DNA from: Dendronephthya gigantea
Lineage: Eukaryota > Cnidaria > Anthozoa > Malacalcyonacea > Nephtheidae
Reading direction: 5' to 3'
NCBI RefSeq assembly: GCF_004324835.1
Contig: NW_021163165.1
Location: 372,001 to 436,000, forward strand
DNA length: 64,000 nt
A model generated the notes under the pieces. The model worked only from the letters and a program-made list of their open reading frames with translations. It did no database searches and was not told where the DNA came from. The first letter of the stretch is position 1. Each line of letters opens with the position of its first letter. Position numbers and translations under genes: made by a program. Shown in pieces: positions 1-12,000 of the stretch.

Positions 1-13
1 GAAACAGTTGATA

Positions 14-235
14 CTATGTAAAGTTTCAAGCATGTTTTTAGCCCATATACAAACATTAAACAATATAACCATGCCCTTTGGTTAATGAAATCAAATATTT
101 TGACATGGTAACCACGCTTTTTTAATGGTCAAATGCTTGTCCTATGTAAAGTTGCAAGCATGTTTCATGATCATATGCAACAATAAACAATATAACCATG
201 CTTTGGTTATGATGTCAGATGTCAAATATTTTGAT
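14..235. repeat. Diverged tandem duplication at window start
   Basis: Two copies of an AT-rich unit lie head to tail at about 14-104 and 141-235. Shared pieces in order are 'ctatgtaaagtt', 'caagcatgttt', 'caatataaccatg', 'tttggtta' and 'tcaaatattttga'. The period is about 127 bases and the copies differ by several small indels. The array may continue left of the window. No protein is evident. Confidence 0.6.
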
Positions 236-318
236 GGCTTAGATGGTGTATAAATATTTAAAACAAAAATAAAATCGATTGCACAAATTACTGCTAAATT
301 TGCATATAACTTCATAGA

Positions 319-549
319 TTGCATTCCAAAAGTTCGACTGAAACAAACAAAACCGCAAGGCATGATCAAAGAACTCAAAATGATGAGACTGTTTATGAGA
401 CTCCAGATGGTGCTATTGAAGAAATTGAGCGAAATGAGGCTGTACGTGAGACAGACAAAGAACAGGAATCTCCAAACTACATGTCGACCGCTGAAAGACA
501 ACAAAGAACCAGCAAACGTTTATCAGGCATTGCACCTCCCTGGTACTAG
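319..549 (+). other. Short open frame with coding-like composition, unidentified
   Basis: An open frame of 76 codons rich in Glu, Asp, Arg and Thr ends with RTSKRLSGIAPPWY and a stop. It has no ATG near its start and follows a possible splice acceptor (…ttcatag), so it would be a terminal exon if real. The charged tail ending in a PPWY-type motif resembles tails of polyproteins or adaptor-like proteins, but I cannot assign a family. It sits between repeats and may be a relic of a mobile element. Confidence 0.25.
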
Positions 550-551
550 TG

Positions 552-2061
552 CTAATCGATACCATACTAAGGGGGGGGGGTGGCCAATCAGTGGAATATC
601 AAAATACTCTTTTTGATGCAGATCAGTGCAGTGGTGATTAATTTTTGAATATAAGGAAATTTTACAAATCTTATAGTATAGACATATCAATTCCTATAAC
701 AAAATCGTAAAATTTTGTAAACTATTGGTACAATTTATACCCTTTTACTTTGCTGTGTATATAATGATGACGTTTGGCAGGCTGAGTGCCAATCACGCAG
801 TAATTCGTATCGATTATGTAGCAATAATGTCTTTGGAAGACATTACCAATAAGGAATCTTCAGATTTTATACACAGAGAGCATGCACAGCTGAAAATCGA
901 AATAAGTAGGAAAGAAGTATAAACATAAGATAATCACTAGAATTGCCATTTTTAGCGTATTTGAGTTTAGGACTCACAGGTACTTTATTTAATCTCAAGG
1001 ATCATAAACAGACCCAACCCTACGGGATGCAGCGACGCTCAATGTCTTAGTGTAGACCGTGTATTGATGGTTAATTAATTGAATCCAATCAAAATGAGTG
1101 GTTTATATGATGGAATTTTGATAGTCCCAGCCAAAATGGGGTCTTGCTGAGAGGATAATACAAAGACACGTCCCAACTTTGCTTGATACTTACCACACAA
1201 TATATCGTTCTAAAACAGTTAAAGTAATCTATTGTTAGTTTGGTAATCTTCTTTACCAGACGGTAAATTCAGGTGTCTATTCAAATGCAAATATGAGCAA
1301 AACAGAGAAAAGTAAGAGGTTCAGAAAGAGAGTGATGATCATGGTCATCACGGAGAATAATATATATATTTTAATACGATATATATTTTCTCTTTTTCGT
1401 AGGATGAAACAAATAATTTTTCCACAATGAAGAAAATCGCGCGACATATATGTGTCCCTATACACATCACCATGCAATTGCATAGAAATTTAGGACCCCT
1501 TGAATCAATCAATAGACAGGCTTTTTCCCTATAGTACCATTTTCCATCTTCTTTCACCTAAATAACCCTCTTCGCCTCCTCCTTTAAAGATTCCCTGCCT
1601 TTATATGCTTGATCATGTCGATAGTTAGGTTCAGTAACACAGTACGGCGATAAAGTGAAAGACGTTCATTGCACGTTCTTTTTCTTTTAGACCTAAATTT
1701 ACTGCGAGTTATTGTACCTCGTCTAATTTCACGATTCATTTATTTCTATTCAACGCAGTTACCTACAGTTTCATTATTTCTTGGACGATTGAAATGCATT
1801 TTAACTCCCAATCCAGGAGTACAGGATTTATGCTTTAAAACATAACAAGACGCCTGTTCTGGCGTTAACTCCGGCGCACGTGCCAGTCTTTAATACAGAG
1901 CTTCTGAACATGAACAATAGAGTTCATATTTGCATTTAGATGCCTTGCGCATTTGAGACTTGCGACGAGTCGACGACGAAAAAAAAAATAAAAAAAAACA
2001 AAAAAAAACAACAAAACAAAACCGGGGCGAATTTTCAACTCTGTCGCAGGCGCCGGAGTAA
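552..2061. other. Intergenic, no gene seen
   Basis: AT-rich sequence with only short random frames. It includes an A-rich run at about 1978-2022 just beyond the GPCR stop. That run is on the plus strand, so it is T-rich in the gene's sense and is not a poly(A) tail. Confidence 0.5.
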
Positions 2062-3078
2062 TTAATGGTTTACCTTAGGTAAATTCTGTCGAATTGCAGT
2101 AGCTATGCCGCACATTTGCGTGTAACTAGCATCAGATTTTCTTAGCTCAACCTGTGCTTTACAGCATAAGCAACCAAACAACTCTCTCAGCCCTTCCATA
2201 TAAATTCTGTTTGAGAAACAATAGATAAAGGGATTAAGACAGGAATTGACAAATGCTATGCTCTTGACGATGAAATGGGTGGTCGTACAGAGCTCCGTCA
2301 AGTTCACTAGGGACAATGCGTAATAGAGTTGATCTGGCAGCCAACATACGATTATTACGTTTGAGGCAAGAAAAGCTGTCCTTGTGACTTTCCTTAGAGA
2401 TTTTAAAGCGATAGTTTGTCTGGCCTTTTCCTTATTGTTCCGAATTGTGGCGACTCGTCTTTGGGATCTTCTCATGTGGACAATAATCCGTCTGTAGGCT
2501 ATCACCATGAGTATCCCAGGAACGATTACCATGCCCAGAAACGTGAATGTCGCGACGAGAACATTTTTTGAAGAGAATTCTTGTGTTTTCCACGAGCATT
2601 TGGCGGTGCCGTTGACATCAATCGCGGTTGCCCTCAATGGCGTTGTAACTTCTAAGCACATTCCAGCGATCCAAGGAAAAAGCACGGTCAAGAAGACGAC
2701 AATTTTCGACTGTTCATATTTTTTATAAGACAAAGGCATAACAACCGCCAGAAACCGATCAAAAGTCAACATGAGGCAGGTGTACACAGAGGTTATCCCT
2801 AACGTGAAGATAAAGTATTCGGACCAGAATATCTTGCAAAATACCCATCGCGATGTTGCGTCCGAAGGTAACGTATAGACGTTTTCGTGCAAAATGTATC
2901 CAGGTAAAATCATGATACAGACGGCTTGGAGAATATCTTGAATCGCAAGAGCGAAAATTAAACAGTTATAGGTCTTTCTCAACCACGTTGGATTCTTGAT
3001 GAAGAGCAGGACTGTTAAAGTGTTCCCAAGAGATGCAATGATTGCGATGATTGCAAGGATAACCTTTTCGTGCTGCAT
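2062..3078 (-). CDS. Intronless class A (rhodopsin-like) GPCR
   Basis: The uninterrupted frame of 338 aa encodes a seven-helix receptor of the rhodopsin class. In order: GNT in helix 1 (N19), LAIQD in helix 2 (D48), Cys81 before helix 3, DRF at 107-109 in place of DRY, Trp136 in helix 4, Cys161 in loop 2 (the expected disulfide partner of Cys81), Pro187 in helix 5, CWLPD at 245-249 in helix 6, and NPFIY at 282-286 in helix 7, followed by an amphipathic helix 8 region with CLCC, a likely palmitoylation site. The N-terminus has only about six residues before helix 1, and the third loop is short and basic, as in peptide receptors. It would act in the plasma membrane through G proteins. The ligand cannot be read from sequence; the CWLPD and NPFIY forms are common in neuropeptide receptors (allatostatin, galanin, somatostatin-like), many of which are single-exon in cnidarians. 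The ATG chosen is the first in frame. Confidence 0.9.
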   Translation of the reverse strand: MQHEKVILAIIAIIASLGNTLTVLLFIKNPTWLRKTYNCLIFALAIQDILQAVCIMILPGYILHENVYTLPSDATSRWVFCKIFWSEYFIFTLGITSVYTCLMLTFDRFLAVVMPLSYKKYEQSKIVVFLTVLFPWIAGMCLEVTTPLRATAIDVNGTAKCSWKTQEFSSKNVLVATFTFLGMVIVPGILMVIAYRRIIVHMRRSQRRVATIRNNKEKARQTIALKSLRKVTRTAFLASNVIIVCWLPDQLYYALSLVNLTELCTTTHFIVKSIAFVNSCLNPFIYCFSNRIYMEGLRELFGCLCCKAQVELRKSDASYTQMCGIATAIRQNLPKVNH

Positions 3079-4302
3079 CTTCAGTTTTTGCTGTGCCTTG
3101 GTTTAACTTATTTCTTGTTGTGTGCTCGATGTATTCTAGCTCATATAAAGATTTAAGTAGCTAACTTAGAGAGTAGAGCCAACCTTAACTTCTTTGGTTG
3201 AACGATATTTTGTCATTTGTCAACATGAAAGGTTGTTATGTTCTGCTTACCTAATGGTTTCTCTTTCTTAATCTTTTGCACAATTTTTATATTGATTCGT
3301 TCTATTCTTGCATAACTGGCTGCATGTTTATTCATATATCAATTATAGCGCTGATAAACCGTTCAGTTTAACTGCATATGGTGATCAGCCACCTGCCAAA
3401 ATTCTTTAGCAAACGCTAATGGATATGAATAAGATTTGCTCGGTTCTTCTATATCGTTCGCATGCATGCAATTCTTTGTTTGCGTGCCGGCTCACTCAGT
3501 TGGTACAATCAAGTAATTGTCAGTGAAATGTCTATATATATTGTCGAGTCATTTTCCGGGAGGGAAAATGCAAAGCGCTAATTTATGTCGACGACCATGC
3601 ATGTTATTTGGATAATTGTAAGTAATTTTACTCTTTACAAAATATGCTCTGCCTCTGATATGTTTTGTGAAAATATTAAGGTAAATATTATAAATATTTC
3701 CCATTTGCAACGTAATTTAAAAGCCGCTATTGAAATTTTGATGTTAAATTATATCTTACTTCATGAATATAATCGCACAATTTGTTTCTGCAGCTTTCTT
3801 TGATAAAAAATGCTAATTTCGATAAGAATAAATGGACGATTTCACGCTTATTATTTTCAATGCTTTTCACATTTTTCGTTGCCTCTCTTCAAAAGGGATC
3901 GTCTGTGGATAACACGGATCATTCAAAGTTAAATCCATGTTCTACGATAACGCCTAAACTAACAATCCCGGTTGGCTGGAATAGTTGATTGACAGGAAAG
4001 ACATTGATCAACTTCCATTCATAAATATTTAGTCTGAACTGTTGAATATTTTCTATTGCGTGCAACTCTCAAAATTATACTCACTACACGGATGCCAAGA
4101 CGTTTGCTTAGATTGCAGACTGTATACTGTACTTAAATTTTTTACTATCGAGTGATCTGTTATTCCCAGTGAACTGGTTATTCCTCGCCCAGTTGTTGAA
4201 GCACATACGGCCATGCATGCAAACTCGCAGCAAGGGGCGATTTAATTATGAAGCTTTTGTCATTAGAAAGATTTAGATGGTGACACCTTGCGAATATAAC
4301 AT

Positions 4303-4420
4303 GGGCCGGTAGTACGAAAGCTGGATAGCGCTATCCACCAGATAGTGATTTTTTTTTGAATCGCTCTAAAAATGCTTGTTGTTCAGTATAACCTGGATTA
4401 AACCAGAGTAGATCCTAACT
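4303..4420. mobile_element. Partial MITE, GGGCCGGT-GAAAGCTGGATAGCGC family
   Basis: One terminal part of the element whose fuller copy lies at 43225-43466. Both begin gggccggt(a/t)gta, continue gaaagctggatagcgctat and then a gatagtg-T-run. The opposite terminus was not found here, so this copy is truncated. Non-coding DNA transposon derivative. Confidence 0.55.
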
Positions 4421-5512
4421 ATCGAACCATAGTGGATTCTTATTGAGCTACTGTGGCAATATAACATCGACATCATCATTTTCAAGAAGCATTAGCTGTA
4501 AAACCGTAGTAAAACCTATACATTTTGGACTTGAGGATATTGATTTCTGGTTTAAACGGTGAATAGAAGCACATTATTTGTTTTAGAAATTCCAAGTGAA
4601 ACTAAATTTTACGTACCTTTAGCACAAGCAAGGTAAACAACTATAAAGAATTACTTGAAATATTGGCCATAATTCATATTGAAAGTCTTTAGTTATTAAT
4701 TGTTCATTATTCATGTCATTGTGCAGATATTGTTGTAAAATATGCATGAATAAATGAAATAACCACACAGTTAATAAAAGACCGTGCAAGTTAAATCACT
4801 AGCTTTTAATTTCAGAATTGCCATAAAAAGGATTCTTTGTTCAAAACGCACATTGATAGCGTCCGCGGTTGAATGAAGTCGATCATCGACTGACGATTCT
4901 GCTTTATCGTCAAAATATATCATCGCTCGATATGTATCTGAGTTGAGACGTGACCACATATTATTGTCTGCTACAAATTGCTATTTTAATTATCATAATC
5001 ATATGCATGATTTTAGGGCTGATATGTCTCGTGTATGCACGAGATAAAAATAGGTACGCTAAGCGTACATGTATCTGCGAGGTGCGAATGGTGGGATCGA
5101 ACATGCGATGGAGAAAAGTGAAAAACTGAGATATGCAAAACTAGAGTACAGTTCAAACGTACTGTCTATAAGCATGTAATTTTGGTACTACAAAGCAACA
5201 AGAATTGAATGATTTATAAAAGTATCAGTCTGAGTTGATAATACAATTAATTGTTTTCTGAAACTTTCACTTGAGGTTTCGTTCATTATTGTTTGAAATG
5301 AAGAAAGTTTTGATATAAGTAATGTTAATTTTTCTACTTTGGTTAAATTTATCATATGAGAGATGACAAAAGTATAATTTTAATTTTAATAGAAGATGTA
5401 GATAAGATATATGATGTACAGATAATTAAATGGGGAAGAAGACATGATAGGAACACCAGAACAGCAACTAACTAATTACAGCAGGTACCAGGATCTGTGA
5501 TATAAATTCTTG

Positions 5513-6059
5513 CAGTTGTTGTTTAGATAATTAATGATGTAAAACGAACTATTTGGTAATTCAGGAAAACAACACTCTGTCCAGTATGTAAATTCCTCTA
5601 TGAACGTTTACATAATACTGTGAAACTATGAAACAACTTTATAACAACATATAAACATTGCTATATTATAAATTGTATTTTTGCATATATGGCTTTTGCA
5701 AAGAAACAGATAATTCCTTATGCATATGTTATACAACAGAGCTTACAGAAACTGAACAAATATTACACACAATGGCTGGGATGACCAAAGTGCTAGTTTA
5801 GTGGTAGCTTGATAAAGTAATCTACAACTTCAATTCCTAACAAAGATACCAACTTACCATATCCTAAGACTACATTATAGCACACAAAAAGTTAACTTGC
5901 GAATGATGTTTATTGCAACAGTTGTTGTTTAGATAATTAATGATGTAAAACGAACTATTTGGTAATTCAGGAAAACAACACTCTGTCCAGTATGTAAATT
6001 CCTCTATGAACGTTTACATAATACTGTGAAACTATGAAACAACTTTATAACAACATATA
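5513..6059. repeat. 141-bp direct repeats 406 bp apart
   Basis: 5513-5653 and 5919-6059 look identical by eye, starting cagttgttgtttagataatt and ending caacatata. About 265 bp of unrelated AT-rich sequence lies between them. Such a high match implies a recent event: a local tandem duplication (unit about 406 bp) or a miniature element with direct terminal repeats. No frame of note lies inside. Confidence 0.75.
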
Positions 6060-7006
6060 CAGACAGTATCATGTACATGTGAATGTGAAAGTCCAGCTGT
6101 CATTATGTCTAATATAAAAATAATATTGAAAACATAGATCCATTGAACACAGCGCTTAATTTGTATACTTCACAAAACACTTGTTTACATCTAGTATTAT
6201 ATTTGCCATTTGGTAAAATTACTATACAATACATGTCATATAACTTTATGATACTTGCTCTTGTTTCAAGGTACTTGAAAAACACTGTAAGATCCAAGAA
6301 TATGTCGTAAACAACAGCGAAGTATAAAGCGAACATCCTACTAAAAACTGACAATTCAGCTAGGCTATTTACCTTAAGAAAACTTCGTCCAAACAAATTG
6401 AATGTGAAATAAACATCGACTCCTCGTATCCGCCATTTTGTAAATCTAGCCTGCGAACAGGCTTGGTGTGCAATTACGTAATTTGTGGGAATATTAGTCG
6501 CTGATTGGCTACAAGTTAACAGCTAACAGTTAACAGTTACACAGTCGATAGCAATATATCTGCGTTAGCGCAGATACAAAAATCATAGCCCTGGTGGAGC
6601 CAGCCTCCCTGTGGGGTTGTTTATGTAAGCAGCCCCTGGTCGACTAAGTCAAATATGAAATATATTCAGAATTTATTTCTTCAGAATTTAATAAATAAAT
6701 ATATATACTATAAGAATGATTTGGTGTAATGCCCAGTTTCAAAATCAATTAAATTAGTTTTCAAAACATATGACCACGATAGGGCGTTATAACTGTTTGA
6801 TATATAGAAAATGAAGTAGGAATGCTTTCATTCGAGAGATCTACACATAAAATATCATGTTGCTTGCATCATCCACCCGCAACGATTGAAAATGTGTTTG
6901 TGATCAATATTTAACGAAAATCAAGCATTATAAACCCCAGATTATAATGCGCCATTGTGTCTTCTGCATGCAGCACATCTTTTGAACATCGTTATGAGGT
7001 CTTTGC

Positions 7007-7012
7007 TTTATT
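7007..7012 (-). terminator. Candidate poly(A) signal for TTLL12
   Basis: AATAAA on the minus strand about 215 bases after the TTLL12 stop codon. It is the first canonical hexamer I noted past the stop. Chance occurrence in AT-rich DNA is possible. Confidence 0.3.
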
Positions 7013-7223
7013 TGAAATAATATTCATAGCGTCTCCATCCCCAGATTGCACAAATTTATATTTTTGATAATATCTATAATTATTTTCGTAGGAATGGACA
7101 TATATTTTTATGCACGACTTCAAAAGAGGGGCTCTTCAGTCATTAATTCCGCCTTCTAGCTCCTGCCTTCTCTCCCCCTGTCCAATATCAGCATTCACCC
7201 CCATGGTACTTTTTTACCTCAGC

Positions 7224-7788
7224 CTACAGTCGCACGCAGCCCCAAGGTGTTTCTTCTCCGAGAAATAAAATTGAAAAAAGATGATGAAAAGAATCTGGAT
7301 GGTATTTTACGAGCCGGTTGCAATCTGGATTGAAGTTCACCTCAAGTAGTACAGGCTGCATCCTTTCTGAACCTTAAATTGCACAAATAATAGATTCTTA
7401 TCTCCGGATTGCATGGTCTACATAGCGTTATGTTATTTCGTGTCTCGCAAATACTTTATTTAATTTTTTTTTCTTGTGGTCCGAATTCATATTTTAGCGT
7501 TTCCTGCAATCTGATTGGCTACGCGAGCGGTCCGTATGGGGCCGTACGGGCCGCGCAAGATTTAAAAGCACAGAGCCATTAACGCTCAGAATTCGGACGG
7601 CAACAAGAAAAAAATAAATCTATTATTTACAAGTTTATTCGGTTCGTATAGGGAAATATTTCCCTCGGTCTCAAAACGTCCCTCGGCCTTCGGCCTCGGG
7701 CTGTTTTTGAGACCTCGGGAAATATTTCCCTATACGGACCTTCAATCTGCTAAAAAACATATATATAGATATATATATACATATATAT

Positions 7789-7864
<76 letters not shown>

Positions 7865-8257
7865 ATAATAATAATAATATTTATTGAGGGAAATTCATTC
7901 ATCTCAGGATGCTTTTCAATGAAGCCCTCATCACAATACATTATTATAATGTATAAATCTGGAATATAGTAAAACTAGCCTATAAGTTATTCTAGAAGTT
8001 TTTTAAAAATGTTAAAATTAACTAAATTCTTAATGTCATTATCTAGGTCATTCCAGGCATTCGCTGCTTGGTACACGAGATGTTAATGAATGTTATAACA
8101 TAAATTTTCTTTTAAAAATGTTAAAATTAACTATATTCTTAATATGTCATTATCTAAATCATTCCAGTCATTCGCTGCCTGGTACACGAAACGTTGCTTC
8201 CCCCATTCTGTTTTAGCTTTTGGGAGGTATAGGTTTACACTTTGGCGAGTAGAATAG

Positions 8258-8331
<74 letters not shown>

Positions 8332-8955
8332 TGGCGGTCAAAAAGAACTGCTCAAAACAAGTAAAAATGCTGTCAAATGAACGTAACTGTGCCTCTAACA
8401 ATATATACGAGTAAATATATAGACTAGATTACATGCTAAGCTATACGAAATATTAATATTTTGTTGACCCTCATTTGGCTTTATAATTGATGACGGCCTT
8501 ACACTGGCGTGGCATACTTTCTGCTAAGGTGGTAATCTTAATGGTCAAAAGAAATTCATCTTATGGACAGTCTTTACAGCAACGCATAAATCATGGACGC
8601 TTTATGAATTAATTCCTTTCTTGCACTATCCCTTTCACATTGTCCCACAGATGTTGAATAGGGTTAGGGCCTTTTGATTGTGCAGTCCAATCCATTTCTG
8701 TCACTTTCTCTTCCTGAAACCATTGTTTGACTATATCTTGGAACTGTGGCAGGTTGCATTACATTATTGAAATATTGCTTGGAATAAGAGAATTATCCAA
8801 AATGCCTATGAAGCTCTCTACTATACTCGCTTCTTTTTTATAAATTTGTATCTAAACAGTTCTTTTTGACCGCTAGTGTACAATAAAAGATTGATTGTTA
8901 CGATTCCTGTTACATACGATAATAGCAACATTTGAGCAGTTCTTTTTGACCGCCA

Positions 8956-9031
<76 letters not shown>

Positions 9032-12000
9032 TACGTGCGTGCTGATCGGTCGAGAAACGTGTTTCCATAACTGTATATATAAATATATAAACTATATAAC
9101 TATAATCTATAACTATATACATGTATATATAAATAGAAAACATTTTTTCCTGTGTTTATATACATGCAGTTATTCTGCTCCTATACAGTTTATATACAGT
9201 TATTCTATTTCTATTCCTTAAATACGAAGCATACGTGGACCTACCTTTATCCTTCCATTTTAGCATGAAATCCAAAGCATAGTAAGCGCGAGACTAAAAA
9301 AAAAGGAAATTCGCTCATCGTAAACATCATCGTCATTGTATGCATGTAACGGGTCTAAAATACACTCTATTTTCGTTGGATATTTTCTTATACTTTTACG
9401 TAGCCATTGAAATAGAATAAAGTCTAAAAATTTTCAACCTTACCTAGTCTTTTGTAAATAAAAACAATTTTCACGCAGGAAATGAGTTTTAGGCATTATT
9501 ATTTTTCGGCGAGTTTAAACTTGAGCAACATTTACGATTTGCGACTCCTACCTTGAGCGTCCCCCCCCCCCTAAATAGTCGTAAAGCTTAGAAAATTGAT
9601 GCTATCGAACGAAACTTTCACTGCTTTCACTCCTTGAAGCTCTCCCTAGTCTTTTTAAAGGTGTTTTTCTTTTGCGCGGTTCCAGCCTTAATCAACGATT
9701 AGTTTTGAAATCAGCTTCATCCATTCATAGGATTTTAGAGACTTCATAAATAGAGTTATCGTTCCAGTTTTATTAGAACCCACCGATACAGTTAGTAGAT
9801 TTCTATGTAAAGCATAGCATAAATATCGAATGTTTAAAAATACCATTTTACAATGCCCAATTCCTTTAGGTGGCAGCTCTGACGTTGCTGCTTCAAAAAG
9901 TTCTTTTATAATCTTGTGAACCTCGTTCTTCAAATAAGAAAACAGTGTAAGGATGTATAATTTATGTTTTCCCTTTCATGATCAGAGGGGAAATGCCTAA
10001 ATCAAAACACAAACATTTACCTCAACATCCTGCCACTTGTAACCCGGATATTGATGATCAAACATTTCCGGGAACTCGTGATGATGGACCTATCAAAACG
10101 GAAATTAGTTCACCATATAAGTTAATCTTTAATTCTAGTAAAATTGCACGCCATAACAAAGTATATTTGATTTATTGTTTCAAACATGAATACGTCTTTA
10201 ACGAAGAAATAATACCACTCTTGGAGATCAAACGTGGCTACGGATCTCACCTGTTTTAGTGTAACTTCTTGACGATAATTCATTGTGGTAAAATGCTTTT
10301 CATAAACATCAAAATCATCCAATGAAAAAGGTCTGCAAGAAAGTTACACAATTGAAAATCGAATGACTTTCTTCATCTTAAAAGAAATTAAAGCCATTGG
10401 TGCAGTCTAGGTATTAGTCTTGTCTATAGGTATTTAAAGGGAATTACTTGTTAGCACAGCCAATCCAGAATACTTCGTCAATATCTATTATCAAAGGATC
10501 AACACTAGTGACAGCTGCCATATAGCGGAAGTGAAATTTCACTTTACCGACGTCTTCCCTTTCAAATAAGACAGGATTGCGGATATACTTGAAAGCAATC
10601 TATGGGATAAACAAAATATTAAAAAATCCGAGAAAAATCAGTCATGCTATAATGTTTTTTTCTATAATAGAGCTATGCGTCCGACATCTTAAATTACCAG
10701 ACGTAATATGCATTGTGCCACGAAAATATTAAAGAGAATCAATTTGGGTAGAACAAGTGGTGCAATTGATACCAGTTCATTTTTTTAAAGTACATGTGTC
10801 CACTGGCTGCACACAATCTAGTCTTAATTTGAGTTCGCTTGCTTGACCATGCAGAAAAATAAACCCAGTGCTTATTCATAATCGCCTTACTCAACTTTAA
10901 GTTTATGTTAAGTAAATATTTCTGAACAGATAAAATTTGAGATAGTTTATCATTTACTGAACCAGTTTGGCACACACCTTAGGTCCAGTTTCTCGTAATC
11001 GGATAATTTGATCCAAATTGTCGGTGACGTGGGTATCTAAACTACGTCCTAGATTCCAGGGCTTTATAATCCAGACATTGTCGGCTTTTCTAAATCAAAA
11101 TTAATGCTATTAATATCATCACTCTTGAATTCAGTGTGGAACCTAGATTATACATGGAAATTATAACGACAACCATGACATTAAGAGAAATTATTATGCA
11201 TTACTAATGCAATCTCGATTGTGATTGGCTTAAAACCTACACAATGTCTTGCCACCTACACGACATTGAAAATTATCCGTAGGTGACGTAATTTTTACCG
11301 CTAGTTTGTTGTCAAACTTCCTCTTTAAAAAGGAAATACATAATAAAACAATTATTGAATTCGGTTTTCGCATGATATCGAGAATTATCAAGCCTCAGTT
11401 TGCGCTATCCGCCTCAGTTTGCGCTATCCGCCTCAGCTTCGCTTCGGTAAATAACGCAAACTTCGGCTTGATAATTCTCGATATGACACTCAACCTCATC
11501 CAATAATTGTTAAATGTTCGTTCAGAAGCTAGTAGAATTTAAAGATAAAATTTAAAAGTCAGCAAGCAGCTATGGTATATACACCAAATAACAAACTCCG
11601 AAGAATAACAAACTCAAGATGTGAGCTGTTGACAACAATAACACAAGAATTTTACGCTGATATTTCGACCTCTACTCTAAGTCATTGACATTGTCAAACC
11701 AGTCATGGTATCGTTAGAAGATAAAGGCATATAACAATCAAGAGCTAACAAACTTCAGCGCACTCATATTTAAAAGGAACGTGTTAAATAAACTTCCTCA
11801 CCTTTGCTCGCGTTTACGAAAATTGTGTATAAAATCCGGCAGCTCAAAATTCAGGTTATACGACTCTTGAAACCATGGAGGTCGAGTGGTATCTGGACAA
11901 TCACGCCTCGTGGGATAGAGTACGCCCACTCTGTTGACCACGCGGGCCAACAGATCTTTACAAGTCAGTACGTTTTCAAATGGAAACTGGTTGATATATT

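Larger units (their letters stand above)
3079..7006. other. Intergenic between GPCR and TTLL12, repeats only
   Basis: No convincing exon is seen in about 3.9 kb. It holds one end of a palindromic MITE at 4303-4420, a 141-bp direct repeat at 5513/5919, and a weak tRNA-like fragment near 5080. The frames present are short and have no recognisable motif. Confidence 0.5.

Noticed and set aside
142-504. 120-codon minus-strand frame
   Set aside because: Hydrophobic and Phe/Leu-rich from AT-rich repeat DNA; it overlaps the tandem duplication and has no motif.
1978-2022. Poly(A) tail of a retrocopied GPCR
   Set aside because: The A run is on the opposite strand to the gene, so it is not the gene's own tail.
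7750-9221. Open frames of alternating Ile-Tyr on both strands (also at 20944, 49757)
   Set aside because: They are translations of TA dinucleotide arrays and carry no protein information.
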